The notes beneath the pieces were generated by a model. It had not been told where the DNA came from. It was given only the letters and a program-made list of their open reading frames with translations, and did not search any database. A stretch of 64,000 bases of DNA from Roseivivax halotolerans (GTDB lineage Bacteria; Pseudomonadota; Alphaproteobacteria; Rhodobacterales; Rhodobacteraceae): assembly GCF_900115815.1 (NCBI RefSeq), contig NZ_FOXV01000014.1:1-64000 (forward strand). Reading direction: 5' to 3'. A program made the translations under genes and the position numbers. Every line of letters begins with the position of its first letter. The first letter of the stretch is position 1. Positions 7,989 to 17,237 of this stretch are shown here, piece by piece.

Positions 7989-8738
7989 TCAGAGCGTCGA
8001 AGGGCCGATGAAGGCAATCCGATCCTCGGGAATGGCTTCGGTCAGCCCATCCAGCGAGATCACCGTGCCATCCGACAGAGTGACGATCACGCCCGTCGCT
8101 GTGACGGTCTGGCTCTCGATTTCCGGGGCAGGCTCGGCATCGTAGCGCACGATGATCTGGTCGTCCTCGGCGTTGAAATCGGTGATCGCCGCAGTCCCGC
8201 CAACCGAGAAGACATCCGCGCCCGCCCCGCCGGTCCCCTGGTCACCGGCACCGAGCTCGAGAAAGTCGTCGCCGTCGCCGCCGTCGAGCTCATCGGCCTC
8301 GTCGTCATCGCTCGTCTCGTCAGCGCCATAGAGGATGTCATCACCCGCCCCGCCTGCCAGCGTGTCGGCACCGGCACCGCCGAAGAGCGCGTCATCACCG
8401 TCCTCGCCGAAGAGCCCATCATCGCCGTCCTCGCCGAGCAGCGTGTCGTTGTCGTCGCCGCCGAAGATGTCGTCATCTCCCTCGCGGCCAAAGACGACAT
8501 CGTCCCCATCTCCGGTCTCGACCGTATCGTCACCGCTAAGCGCATCGACGACATCGTCCTCGTCCGTTCCAAGCAGCGCATCGGCGAGCGGGCCGCCTTC
8601 GACGCTAATCTCGAGCTCCTCGATATCCGGTGCGTCGGTTTCGTCTGGCTCATCGTCGCCATCGCCGAGACCCAGAAGGCCCGCGCCAACGGCCAGAGGC
8701 GTGAGTGCAACTAGCGCGAACAACAATTCCAAAGACAT
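7989..8738 (-). CDS. Short RTX-type calcium-binding repeat protein
   Basis: A 249-aa very acidic protein. After a short N-terminal hydrophobic segment (MSLELLFALVALTPLAVGAGLLG) comes an acidic linker and then about eight GGxGxD-type nonapeptide repeats (for example GGAGADTLAGGAGDDILYG) from roughly residue 55 to 190. These form a Ca-binding beta-roll. A C-terminal domain with ITDFNAEDDQIIVRYD follows. RTX proteins are usually exported by type I secretion, but no ABC/HlyD pair adjoins it. The start could be 8747 (MHFMSL...) or 8738; the latter gives the hydrophobic segment at the very N-terminus. Confidence 0.8.
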   Translation of the reverse strand: MSLELLFALVALTPLAVGAGLLGLGDGDDEPDETDAPDIEELEISVEGGPLADALLGTDEDDVVDALSGDDTVETGDGDDVVFGREGDDDIFGGDDNDTLLGEDGDDGLFGEDGDDALFGGAGADTLAGGAGDDILYGADETSDDDEADELDGGDGDDFLELGAGDQGTGGAGADVFSVGGTAAITDFNAEDDQIIVRYDAEPAPEIESQTVTATGVIVTLSDGTVISLDGLTEAIPEDRIAFIGPSTL

Positions 8739-8837
8739 AAAATGCATCCATCAACGAAACCCGGAGCAAAGATGCCGCGCGATACAGGCTGAATTAGGAC
8801 CCGTTTGAGACAATTTGCGACAATAGTCCGGCGCCCG

Positions 8838-9521
8838 TCAAAGCGCCCGCAGCTGCCCCTGGTCGAGCTGCACCTGCCGATCCATCCGCGAGGCAAGCTC
8901 GTGATTGTGCGTTGCGATTACGGCCGAAAGGCCCGTTTCGCGCACCAGCGCCATGAGCGCGGCAAATACCCTGTCCGATGTTTCGGGGTCGAGATTGCCC
9001 GTGGGCTCGTCTGCGAGAAGCAGCCGCGGCTTGTTCGCCATCGCGCGGCAGAAAGCAACGCGCTGCTGCTCGCCGCCCGACAGGGCAGCAGGCCGATGCC
9101 GCGCGCGGTCCGCGATGCCGACGCTGTCGAGCAGCGTCATTGCCCGCGCCTCCGCCTCGCGAGAGCCCGCCCCATTCGCGAGCTGCGGCAGGACCACGTT
9201 CTCGAGCGCGGTGAACTCGGGAAGAAGGTGGTGGAACTGGTAGACGAAGCCCACGCTGTCGCGGCGTACCGCGGTGCGTTTGCGATCGTTCTCGCCGCTC
9301 ATCTCCTCGCCGCCGATCACGACGCGGCCGTCGTCGGGCGTATCGAGAAGGCCCGCAATGTGAAGAAGCGTTGACTTGCCCGCGCCCGATGGCGCGACGA
9401 GGGCCACCACCTCGCCCTCGCCGACGCTGAGATCGACCTCGCGCAGAACGCGAATTTCGTTCCGCAAGCCCTTGTTATATATCTTGGTAATGCGTTCGAG
9501 GCGGAGCACCGTGTCATTCAT
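8838..9521 (-). CDS. lolD: Lipoprotein-releasing ABC transporter ATPase LolD
   Basis: A 227-aa ABC ATPase of the LolD/MacB-like class, which powers extraction of outer-membrane lipoproteins from the inner membrane. Visible are Walker A (APSGAGKST, about residues 43-51), the Q-loop region [16 protein letters not shown] typical of LolD, the signature [15 protein letters not shown] (about 146-160), Walker [13 protein letters not shown] and the H-loop ATHNHE. The start codon overlaps the last codons of the permease gene by 8 bp, which confirms a two-gene operon. Confidence 0.93.
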   Translation of the reverse strand: MNDTVLRLERITKIYNKGLRNEIRVLREVDLSVGEGEVVALVAPSGAGKSTLLHIAGLLDTPDDGRVVIGGEEMSGENDRKRTAVRRDSVGFVYQFHHLLPEFTALENVVLPQLANGAGSREAEARAMTLLDSVGIADRARHRPAALSGGEQQRVAFCRAMANKPRLLLADEPTGNLDPETSDRVFAALMALVRETGLSAVIATHNHELASRMDRQVQLDQGQLRAL

Positions 9522-10800
9522 AGCGCAGCGCCTCCACCGGGTTCATCCGCGCCGCGCGGCGGGCGGGAAAGATCGTGACGAGGAAGGACAGACCCAGCGA
9601 CAGGCCCACCGCCGACATCACATCGCCGAACTCGAGCTTGGCGGGCAGCTGGTAGAGGCCGCGCACCGAAGGATCCCAGACCCCGCCTCCCGCGACGAAG
9701 TTCACCGCCGAGAAGATCGGGTCGATATAGATCGCGAAAAGGCACCCCAGGATGACGCCCGCCACGGTGCCGATGATCCCGGTGAAGGCCCCGCAGATGA
9801 AGAAGACCCGAAGCACCGCGCCTTCCGTCAGTCCCATCGTCCGAAGGATTCCGATATCCCGTCCCTTGTTCTTCACAAGCATGATGAGCCCCGAGGTGAT
9901 GTTCATCGCCGCGATCAGAACGAGGATCGACAGGATGACGAACATCACGTTGTCTTCGACCTCGAGGGCGGAAAGAAAGCCGCCAGAGGCGTCCTGCCAT
10001 GTCCAGAGATAGGCGCCCTCGCCCGCCGCAGCCGCGATCGCCGCTCGGTACTGACCGATATTTTCGGGATTCTCGACCATGACCTCGATCTCGTCGGCCT
10101 GCCCTTCGCGATTGAAGTAGAGCTGCGCCTCTTCGAACGGCATGTAGATGCGCGTGCGGTCGATGTCGTAGCGCCCGGCCGAGAAGACGTAGATCACGTC
10201 ATAGGACTTCACGCGCGGGCTCTGGCCGAAGGCGGTCTTCACCCCGTCAGGCGAGATCAGCTTGACCTGATCGCCAAGCCCCACGCCCAGCTCGCGCGCA
10301 ACGCCGGAGCCGATCGCGATGCCGCTGTCGTACTCGTCGATATTTCCGATGCCGGTCTCGGGATCAACGATGCGCGGCAGGGTCTGGAGATCCTCGGCGC
10401 GCGTGCCGAACACCTCGACGCCGGAATTGCGCCCATTGGCATTGGCCATGACCTGGCCACGCACGATGGCTGCGGCATGGGTCACGCCCTCGACCTCGGC
10501 GATGCTCGCCGCGCGTTCCTCGAAATCCTGGAAGGTGCGGATGGAATTGCCCGCCGCGTCCTGCGTGCCGCCCGAATAGACCGAAGCATGGGCGTTCGCG
10601 CCGAGGATCGTGTCGACGAATTCCGCCCGAAAACCCGAGCGGACCGCCAGCGTCGCAATCAGGGCGAAAACCGCGAGGGTGATGCCGACAAGGCTGATCC
10701 AGGTCATCACGCTGACGCCCCCCTCGGCGCGTTTCGCGCGAAGGTATCGCCAGGCGATCATCCATTCGAACCCCGCGAAGGGGGCGGTGCGTCGGGCCAT
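9514..10800 (-). CDS. lolC: Lipoprotein-releasing ABC transporter permease LolC/LolE
   Basis: A 428-aa inner-membrane permease of the FtsX/LolC family. It has one N-terminal membrane helix (about residues 30-55, [20 protein letters not shown]), a large periplasmic domain (about 60-280), then three membrane helices (about 285-310, 330-360, 385-415). Only one permease gene is present with lolD, so the complex is probably a homodimer, as in LolDF-type systems of alphaproteobacteria, rather than the LolCE heterodimer. The gene precedes and overlaps lolD. Confidence 0.9.
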   Translation of the reverse strand: MARRTAPFAGFEWMIAWRYLRAKRAEGGVSVMTWISLVGITLAVFALIATLAVRSGFRAEFVDTILGANAHASVYSGGTQDAAGNSIRTFQDFEERAASIAEVEGVTHAAAIVRGQVMANANGRNSGVEVFGTRAEDLQTLPRIVDPETGIGNIDEYDSGIAIGSGVARELGVGLGDQVKLISPDGVKTAFGQSPRVKSYDVIYVFSAGRYDIDRTRIYMPFEEAQLYFNREGQADEIEVMVENPENIGQYRAAIAAAAGEGAYLWTWQDASGGFLSALEVEDNVMFVILSILVLIAAMNITSGLIMLVKNKGRDIGILRTMGLTEGAVLRVFFICGAFTGIIGTVAGVILGCLFAIYIDPIFSAVNFVAGGGVWDPSVRGLYQLPAKLEFGDVMSAVGLSLGLSFLVTIFPARRAARMNPVEALRYE

Positions 10801-10915
10801 GAGGCTGCCTTTCTGTAGCTCGCGCCTAGGTGATCGCTTGCCGCGTGCGGGTCAAGCGTGGGGCGTCTTTTCTTCGGCGCGCGCACGCTTAGGTGATAGC
10901 CAAAGGAGAACCACC

Positions 10916-11557
10916 ATGACCCGTATCCTCGTAATCGGCGCGTCCAAGGGCATCGGCCTTGAGGTCGTCAAACAGGCATTGAGCCGCAACCACGAGGTCC
11001 GCGCCTTCGCCCGGAGCGCGGACAAGATCGAACTCGACGCGGCTGGACTCGAACGCTGGCCCGGCGACGCCACCTCGGCGGGCGATCTTGCCCCGGCCCT
11101 CGACGGCGTGGACGCGGTCGTCTCCTGCCTCGGCATCGAGGAAAGCGTCTCGATGATCTGGAAGCCGGTCTCACTGTTCTCGAAATCGACCGAAGCGCTT
11201 TTGCCGCTGATGGAAGAGAAAGGCCCCAAACGCCTCCTGATCGTTACCGGGATCGGTGCGGGCGAGTCGATCGAGGCGCTCAGCTGGATCGAGCGGCAGG
11301 GCCATTCCTTCCTTCTGGGCGAGCCTTACAAGGACAAGACCCGGCAGGAAGAGATGGTCAAGGCAAGCTCGCTCGACTGGACCATCGCGCGCCCGACGAT
11401 CCTTCGAAACCGCAAGGGAACGGGACGTTACAAGGTGCTGACAGACCCAAAGAGCTGGCGGATGGGCCTTATCCCGCGCGGCGATGTCGCGCATTTCCTG
11501 GTCCAGGCGATCGAGGACGGCGCACATATCCGCGAGGCACCGGTCCTCACCTCTTGA
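10916..11557 (+). CDS. NAD(P)-binding oxidoreductase (atypical SDR)
   Basis: A 213-aa Rossmann-fold protein. The N-terminus MTRILVIGASKGIGLEVV carries a GxxxGxG-like dinucleotide motif. AFARSADKIE, VDAVVSCLGIEE and WTIARPTILRN are typical of the NAD(P)H-binding/NmrA-like atypical short-chain dehydrogenases. The start at 10916 follows AAAGGAGAACCACC, a strong ribosome-binding site. The substrate cannot be told. It is divergent from lolC, and the DUF1992 gene follows 32 bp later on the same strand. Confidence 0.82.
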   Translation: MTRILVIGASKGIGLEVVKQALSRNHEVRAFARSADKIELDAAGLERWPGDATSAGDLAPALDGVDAVVSCLGIEESVSMIWKPVSLFSKSTEALLPLMEEKGPKRLLIVTGIGAGESIEALSWIERQGHSFLLGEPYKDKTRQEEMVKASSLDWTIARPTILRNRKGTGRYKVLTDPKSWRMGLIPRGDVAHFLVQAIEDGAHIREAPVLTS

Positions 11558-11589
11558 GCAATTCAGCGCACGCGGCATAGACTTTTGTC

Positions 11590-11916
11590 ATGTCGCTCTT
11601 TGCCCAGATCGCCGAACAGAAGATGCAGGAAGCGCTCAAGGACGGCGTCTTCGACAATCTGCCGGGTGCGGGCAAGCCGCTAAGCGATCTCAGCACCTCT
11701 GACGGGCTCGATCCGATCACACGGGCAGGCTACCGGATCATGTCCGAAGCGGGCGCCATTCCGCAGGAGCTGGAGCTGCGGAACCTGCTGCGCGAGGCGC
11801 AGGCGGAACTCGCGCAGGAGGCAGATCCCGAACGGCGCGCGATGCTGATGCGCCGCGTCACCGATCTTGGCCTGCGCCATGCGCTCGCCAAGGAAGCGCG
11901 GCTCCGCGGACGCTGA
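11590..11916 (+). CDS. DUF1992 (DnaJ-C28-like conserved domain) protein
   Basis: A 108-aa soluble helical protein. The N-terminus LFAQIAEQKMQEALKDGVF followed by DNLPGAGKPL is the hallmark of the DUF1992 family, also found in eukaryotic DNAJC28 but without a J domain here. Biochemical function in bacteria is not established. It lies between an oxidoreductase and an aminotransferase on the same strand with short gaps, suggesting loose co-transcription. Confidence 0.85.
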   Translation: MSLFAQIAEQKMQEALKDGVFDNLPGAGKPLSDLSTSDGLDPITRAGYRIMSEAGAIPQELELRNLLREAQAELAQEADPERRAMLMRRVTDLGLRHALAKEARLRGR

Positions 11917-11955
11917 CCCCTTGCCGCCGGGGCCGCGGATTGCATACTCGCGCCC

Positions 11956-13074
11956 ATGACCGGACCCAGATTGACCCGACTCGCCCAGACGCTTCCCTCC
12001 GACGTGCCGTTCATCGGCCCCGAAGAGCAGGAGCGGACGATGGGCCGCCCCTTCCGCGCCCGGATCGGCGCGAACGAATCCGTCTTCGGCCCCTCTCCGC
12101 GCGCCGTCGAAGCGCTGAGCGCCGCTGCGCCGGAGGCCTGGATGTATTCCGATGCCTCGAACCACGAGCTCATCGCCGCGCTTGCTGAACATATGGACGC
12201 GCGGCCCGAGAACATCGTCGTCGGCGCAGGCATCGACGGGCTTCTGGGCGTGCTCGTCCGCGTTCTGGTGGAACCAGGCGACGCGGTCGTGACCACGAAC
12301 GGCGCGTATCCGACCTTCAACTACCATGTGACCGGCTTCGGCGGCGTGCTCCACAAGGTGCCGTTCCGCGAGGACCGCGAAGATCTGCCGGCGCTCTTCG
12401 CCAAGGCGGCCGAGGTCGACGCGAAGATCGTCTACATGTCGAACCCGGACAACCCGATGGGCTCCTGGTGGACTGGCCGCGAGATCGAAGAGGCGCTGGA
12501 TCTCATTCCCGACGGCACGCTCTTCCTTCTCGACGAGGCGTATATCGAGTTCGCCCCCGAGGGCACCGCGCCGAGAATCGATCCCGAAGATCCGCGCGTC
12601 ATCCGCACCCGGACCTTCTCCAAAGCGCATGGGCTCGCCGCGATGCGCGTCGGTTACGCCTGTGCCGCCGCGCCGCTCATCAAGGCGTTCGACAAGGTGC
12701 GAGACCATTTCGGCATGACGCGACCTGGCCAGGAAGCTGCACTCGCCTCCCTGAACGACAAGGTCTGGCTGGAGGAAGTGCGCGCCGAAGCGGCGAAATC
12801 CAAGGCGCGGATCGCCAAGATCGCCGAAGCGAACGGTCTGACACCCCTGCCCTCGGCGACAAACTTCGTAGCCATCGATTGCGGGCGCGACGGGGCCTTT
12901 GCAAAGGCGATTCTCGATGCGCTGGTGGCGCGGGGCGTTTTCGTACGGATGCCGTTCGCCGAGCCGCAGAACCGCTGTATCCGGGTCAGTTGCGGCAGCC
13001 CGCAAGACCTCGATGTCTTCGCCGAGGTTCTTCCCCACGCGATAGAGGACGCGAAAGCCGCGCAAGCAGGCTAG
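11956..13074 (+). CDS. PLP-dependent aminotransferase, class I/II (HisC-like)
   Basis: A 372-aa fold-type I aminotransferase resembling histidinol-phosphate aminotransferase. Seen are the N-terminal IGANESVFGPSP, SNPDNPMGSWW (substrate and PLP contact), FLLDEAYIEF (Asp contacting the PLP ring N) and RTFSKAHGLAAMRVGYA (Schiff-base Lys, then the phosphate-binding Arg). No his genes adjoin, so true HisC function is uncertain; many roseobacters carry this extra paralogue. A small membrane-protein gene follows 56 bp downstream. Confidence 0.85.
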   Translation: MTGPRLTRLAQTLPSDVPFIGPEEQERTMGRPFRARIGANESVFGPSPRAVEALSAAAPEAWMYSDASNHELIAALAEHMDARPENIVVGAGIDGLLGVLVRVLVEPGDAVVTTNGAYPTFNYHVTGFGGVLHKVPFREDREDLPALFAKAAEVDAKIVYMSNPDNPMGSWWTGREIEEALDLIPDGTLFLLDEAYIEFAPEGTAPRIDPEDPRVIRTRTFSKAHGLAAMRVGYACAAAPLIKAFDKVRDHFGMTRPGQEAALASLNDKVWLEEVRAEAAKSKARIAKIAEANGLTPLPSATNFVAIDCGRDGAFAKAILDALVARGVFVRMPFAEPQNRCIRVSCGSPQDLDVFAEVLPHAIEDAKAAQAG

Positions 13075-13130
13075 GGCTTTCCTTAACGTCAATCTGTATT
13101 ATCGTCTCCGCTATCGACGGAGGCGAAGCC

Positions 13131-13310
13131 ATGCGCGATCACACCCCAAGCCGGGCCCCGGATTTCACCAATGCCGCGCTGATCATGGGCGGGGTGAATC
13201 TCGTCTGGATATTCGGCGTGGTCTGGGCGCTCTACGGGCTCCTGCCCGTCCTGCTGATCGGCTGGGGGCTCAATCGCTGGATCGACCGGCTCGCGGCACG
13301 GCGCGGCTAA
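13131..13310 (+). CDS. Small membrane protein, 59 aa
   Basis: A 59-residue product beginning MRDHTPSRAPDFTNAALIMG. It has one or two hydrophobic stretches (about residues 15-47: LIMGGVNLVWIFGVVWALYG and LLPVLLIGWGLNRW) and a basic end (RLAARRG). GGAGGCGAAGCC precedes the ATG, a strong ribosome-binding site. It follows the aminotransferase on the same strand and its TAA interlocks with the TAG of the convergent aminotransferase (13307-13310, CTAA). No family or function recognised. Confidence 0.7.
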   Translation: MRDHTPSRAPDFTNAALIMGGVNLVWIFGVVWALYGLLPVLLIGWGLNRWIDRLAARRG

Positions 13311-14503
13311 CCTTCTGCAATCACCCGTGCCGCCGCCGAGACGCCGCCGGCCCCATGAGGCACCGCAAGCGCCGCGAGTCCGGCTTCGACGGTCCCGAGA
13401 AGCCCTAGGATCATGTGCGCGTTCACATGGCCCATATGGCCGAACCGGAAGAACCCCTCGCCCTTGGGATCGCCCTCTTCGGACATGCCGAGCCCGATTC
13501 CGAGCGTTACGCCCGCCTGCTCCGCCGTCCAGGCACGCAGACGCGCCCCGTGTGGCGCGCCGAGGCGGAGCGCGGTGACTGCGTGGCTGCGATGCGCCGG
13601 ATCGGCGACGTTGAGGCGCAACGGCCCGTCCTCTCCCCAGGTCTCGGCCGCGGCCCAGATCGCGCGAGCAAGAACGGCGTGCCGCGCCCAGACCGCCTCC
13701 ATCCCCTCGGCATGGATAAGATCGAGCGCTGCGCGCAACCCGTAGAGGTGGTGCGTGGGAGCTGTGCCTCCGAAATACTGGTAGAACATCTCGGGCGCGG
13801 CCCGCTCGCTCCAGTCCCAGTAGCGCGAAACGCGGGGCATCTTCGCCCTGACCGCCGCCGCGCGATCGTTGAAGAACACAAAGCCCAGCCCCGGCGGCAC
13901 CATCAGGCCCTTCTGCGACGCGGTGATCATCAGATCGGCGCCCCAGAGATCCATCTCGAACCGGTCACAGCCAAGCGAGGCGATGCAATCGACCGCGAGC
14001 AGCGCGGGATGCCCCGCTTCCTCGAGCGCGCGGCGGCATTCGGCGATATCGGAGCGAATCGAGCTCGATGTATCGACATGCACCGTCAGCACGGCCTTGA
14101 TCTTCTGGCCCTTGTCCTCGAGGAGCCGCGCCTTCAGAGCCTCTGGATCGACCGGCGCTTGCTTGCCGAACTCCAGGAGATCGACCTCGATCCCCATCGC
14201 GCGCGCCATCTCCGCCCAGCCATGCCCGAACCGGCCGGTCGCGCAGACAAGCACACTCTCGCCCGGCATGACGATGTTGGAGAGAGCCGCTTCCCACGTC
14301 CCGTGCCCGTTGGCGATGTAGATCGCCACATGCCCGTCCGTCCGCGCGACGCGCTTCAGATCCGGGATCAGCCCGTCCACCATCGTCGGCAGTTCGCCCT
14401 CGTAGATGTTCGGCGAGGCGCGGTGCATCGCCTGGAGGACAGCGTCGGGCATGACCGATGGGCCCGGAATGGCAAGATACGGACGGCCATGAGCAAGGGA
14501 CAT
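13307..14503 (-). CDS. Class V aminotransferase, alanine/serine-glyoxylate type
   Basis: A 398-aa PLP enzyme of the alanine-glyoxylate / serine-glyoxylate aminotransferase group. Markers are GPSVMPDAVLQAMHRA near the N-terminus, AVDCIASLGCDRFEMD (PLP-contacting Asp and Ser), and ITASQKGLMVPPGLGFVFFN, where Lys forms the Schiff base. Such enzymes detoxify glyoxylate or feed the serine cycle. The start at 14503 is chosen because the protein then begins MSLAHGRPYLAIPGPSV and an AAAGG motif is upstream; the longer frame adds unrelated residues. Convergent with the small membrane protein. Confidence 0.88.
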   Translation of the reverse strand: MSLAHGRPYLAIPGPSVMPDAVLQAMHRASPNIYEGELPTMVDGLIPDLKRVARTDGHVAIYIANGHGTWEAALSNIVMPGESVLVCATGRFGHGWAEMARAMGIEVDLLEFGKQAPVDPEALKARLLEDKGQKIKAVLTVHVDTSSSIRSDIAECRRALEEAGHPALLAVDCIASLGCDRFEMDLWGADLMITASQKGLMVPPGLGFVFFNDRAAAVRAKMPRVSRYWDWSERAAPEMFYQYFGGTAPTHHLYGLRAALDLIHAEGMEAVWARHAVLARAIWAAAETWGEDGPLRLNVADPAHRSHAVTALRLGAPHGARLRAWTAEQAGVTLGIGLGMSEEGDPKGEGFFRFGHMGHVNAHMILGLLGTVEAGLAALAVPHGAGGVSAAARVIAEG

Positions 14504-14662
14504 TGAGCAGCCTTTCGATGGATGACGGCGCATCTTGCAGATGCAGCCGCGCGACCCTACCTCGACGCGGCGCGAGGTCAATGTAGGGCGACAATCCGGC
14601 CGGCACCGTGGCTAAGGCCTTTTCCCATCGCGCCCGAGACGATAGACCCGCCTCGCAAGGTA

Positions 14663-15379
14663 ATGTCGGACGTTATGAGCAAGACTTTCTGGACCCGGAT
14701 CGGTGACGCCGAAAGGCAGATCATGCGCTCTTTTGGCAAGGACATCACCTCGCCGAAGCAGAGATTCCTGAGTCATCTGCATTTTTCGTTCTTCGATCAC
14801 GCGATCCTGCGCGGCTTCTGGACGAACTTCTTCGAGATCGCGCCTGGCGTGTACCGCTCGAACCATCCAACGCATCGCCGCTTCCGCCGCTACAAGAAGA
14901 TGGGCATCAAGTCCGTCATCAATCTGCGCGGCGAGGACAAGTTTTCCTTCTATCTCTTCGAGAAGGAGATCTGCGAGGAGCTCGGCCTGACGCTGATCGA
15001 CACCAAGATGTGGGCGCGCAACGCCACCAAGAGCACGCGGCTCCTCGCCGTGGTCGACGCGATGCGGACCGCCGAGAAGCCCTTGGTCTTTCACTGCAAA
15101 TCCGGCGCGGATCGCACCGGCATCGCCGCCGCGATGTATCTTCTGATCTTCGAGGGAGCGAGCATCGCCGAGGCCCGCAAGCAGCTCGGCCTAAGATACG
15201 TCCATCTCAAATTCACCAAGACCGGTGTGCAGGATTACATCCTCGACGTCTACGAGGCCCGGCAGGAGAGCGGAGAGATCGGCTTTGAGGACTGGCTGCG
15301 CGACGAATATGACGCAAGCCGCATTCAGGCGGCCTTCGATGCGAACCGCCCGGCCAAAGACGTGGCCCTTCCGGCATGA
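14663..15379 (+). CDS. Dual-specificity/tyrosine-type protein phosphatase
   Basis: A 238-aa (or 234-aa from ATG 14675) phosphatase of the Cys-based DSP/PTP class. The P-loop is HCKSGADRTG (CX5R) near residues 145-154, and the upstream SVINLRGEDKFSFYLFEKE region resembles Siw14/Tyr_phosphatase_2 proteins. Its stop codon overlaps the start of the ABC exporter (ATGA at 15376-15379), so the two are translationally coupled. A role in envelope or lipid-related dephosphorylation is possible by context but unproven. Neither start has a strong Shine-Dalgarno. Confidence 0.82.
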   Translation: MSDVMSKTFWTRIGDAERQIMRSFGKDITSPKQRFLSHLHFSFFDHAILRGFWTNFFEIAPGVYRSNHPTHRRFRRYKKMGIKSVINLRGEDKFSFYLFEKEICEELGLTLIDTKMWARNATKSTRLLAVVDAMRTAEKPLVFHCKSGADRTGIAAAMYLLIFEGASIAEARKQLGLRYVHLKFTKTGVQDYILDVYEARQESGEIGFEDWLRDEYDASRIQAAFDANRPAKDVALPA

Positions 15380-17175
15380 GCGCGAGGGGCCCCTTAAAGA
15401 CCACCGAGGATTACGAGGCCGGTGAGGACAACACCTTCGGCGAGCGTATGGGCCTGATCGCCTGGATCAGCCGCGATTATCTCGCCAAGCACTGGATCTG
15501 GTTCATCGCCGCCTTCATCTTCATGTCCATCGAGGGCGCGATGTTCGGCGCACTCTCGTACATGATGAAGCCGATGTTCGACCGGGTCTTCGTTGGCGGC
15601 GAAGCCGACATGATCGGACTTGTTGGCCTCATCTTCTTCGGGATCTTCTTTATCCGCGCGGTCGCGGGAATCGCGCAGAAGACGATCCTCGGACGTGTCA
15701 GCCAGATCAGCATCAACGAGCTGCGCGAGGATCTCTTGCGCCACGTGATGCGGCTCGACGGCTCGTTCCACCAAAGCTACGGGCCGGGCTACCTGATGCA
15801 GCGTCTCAACGGCGATGTTGCCACGATCAATTCGGTCTGGAAGGCGCTCATCACCGGCGCGGGGCGCGATGTGGTGGCGCTGTTCTCGCTCTTCGGGGTG
15901 GCCTTCTTCATCGATTGGCGCTGGACGCTGGTCGCGCTCGTGGGGGCGCCGCTGCTCATCATGCCCGCCTTCGCGATCCAGCGCTTTCTGCGCGGCACGT
16001 CTCGGCGCGCGAGGGACATGCAGGCCGGGCTCTCCACTCGCCTCAACGAAATTTTCACCGGTATCGTCCCGATCAAGCTCAATACGCTTGAGACTTACCA
16101 GGCCGGGCGGTTCGCGTCGCTGGCAGACCGGCTCCTGGCGGTGCGTATCCGCGCGGCCGCAGCGTCCGCCGCCGTGCCGGGGCTGATCGATATCATGTCG
16201 GGCATGGGCTTCGCTGCCGTTCTCTATTTCGGTGGCTCCGAGATCATGTCGGGCGAAAAGACCGTCGGCGATTTCGTCGCCTTCTTCACCGCGATCGGCC
16301 TCGCCTTCGAGCCTCTGCGGCGCCTCGGCAGCCTGTCGGGCACGTTGCAACCCGCGATCGCGGGGCTCGAGCGGTTGCGCGAGCTTTTCGATCTCGAACC
16401 CGACGTGCGCGATCCGGCCGATCCCAAGCCCGCCCCGAGCGGCGTGCCCGAGATCCGGCTCGACAATGTCCATGCCAGCTATGGCGACCAGGCAGTCTTG
16501 CGCGGCGCGCATTTCACCGCCGAGGCAGGCCAGGTCACCGCTCTGGTCGGCCCGTCCGGCGCGGGCAAGTCCACGATCTTCAACCTGCTCACTCGGATGA
16601 TCGACCCCAGCTCGGGCGCGGTGATGCTGGACGGGGTGCCGACGACAGAGATGCGCCTCGAGGAGCTGCGCGCGCTGTTCTCGGTCGTCAGCCAGGACGC
16701 GCTTCTTTTCGACGAGTCGCTCCGCGACAACATCCTGCTAGGCCGCGACGACATTCCCGAAGAGAAGTTGCAGGCGGCGCTTGATGCGGCCCATGTCACC
16801 GCCTTCCTGCCAGATATCGACGGCGGGCTCGACGCCTCTGTCGGCCCGCGCGGCTCCAAGCTCTCGGGCGGCCAGCGACAGCGCGTCGCCATCGCCCGCG
16901 CGATCCTGCGCGACACGCCGGTCCTGCTTCTCGACGAGGCGACATCGGCGCTCGACGCCAAGGTCGAGGCGCATGTGCAGGAGGCGCTGGAGACGCTGTC
17001 GAAGGGCCGCACGACGCTCGTGATCGCGCACCGGCTGTCGACGATCCGCAACGCCGACAAGATCGTCGTGATGCAGGATGGCGCGGTCGTGCAGCAAGGC
17101 GTGCATGAAAGCCTCATCGAAAAGGGCGGCCTTTATGCCGATCTCCACAGGCTTCAATTCGACGGCAGCGAATAG
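15376..17175 (+). CDS. ABC exporter, fused permease-ATPase (MsbA/LptA-flippase-like)
   Basis: A 599-aa type IV ABC half-transporter. Residues 1 to about 330 hold six membrane helices (first at about 30-55). The C-terminal ATPase has Walker [10 protein letters not shown] (about 394-402), signature LSGGQRQRVAIARA (about 495-508), Walker B VLLLDEATSALD and H-loop VIAHRLSTI. It works as a homodimer and resembles MsbA-type lipid or lipid-linked glycan flippases. Coupled by ATGA to the upstream phosphatase. Substrate inferred only from family similarity. Confidence 0.88.
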   Translation: MSARGPLKTTEDYEAGEDNTFGERMGLIAWISRDYLAKHWIWFIAAFIFMSIEGAMFGALSYMMKPMFDRVFVGGEADMIGLVGLIFFGIFFIRAVAGIAQKTILGRVSQISINELREDLLRHVMRLDGSFHQSYGPGYLMQRLNGDVATINSVWKALITGAGRDVVALFSLFGVAFFIDWRWTLVALVGAPLLIMPAFAIQRFLRGTSRRARDMQAGLSTRLNEIFTGIVPIKLNTLETYQAGRFASLADRLLAVRIRAAAASAAVPGLIDIMSGMGFAAVLYFGGSEIMSGEKTVGDFVAFFTAIGLAFEPLRRLGSLSGTLQPAIAGLERLRELFDLEPDVRDPADPKPAPSGVPEIRLDNVHASYGDQAVLRGAHFTAEAGQVTALVGPSGAGKSTIFNLLTRMIDPSSGAVMLDGVPTTEMRLEELRALFSVVSQDALLFDESLRDNILLGRDDIPEEKLQAALDAAHVTAFLPDIDGGLDASVGPRGSKLSGGQRQRVAIARAILRDTPVLLLDEATSALDAKVEAHVQEALETLSKGRTTLVIAHRLSTIRNADKIVVMQDGAVVQQGVHESLIEKGGLYADLHRLQFDGSE

Positions 17176-17237
17176 CCGCTCCGGTTGCAGCCCGCCCTGC
17201 CAAGGCATAGGGTCTGGTCCAAAGATATGAGGCGACC

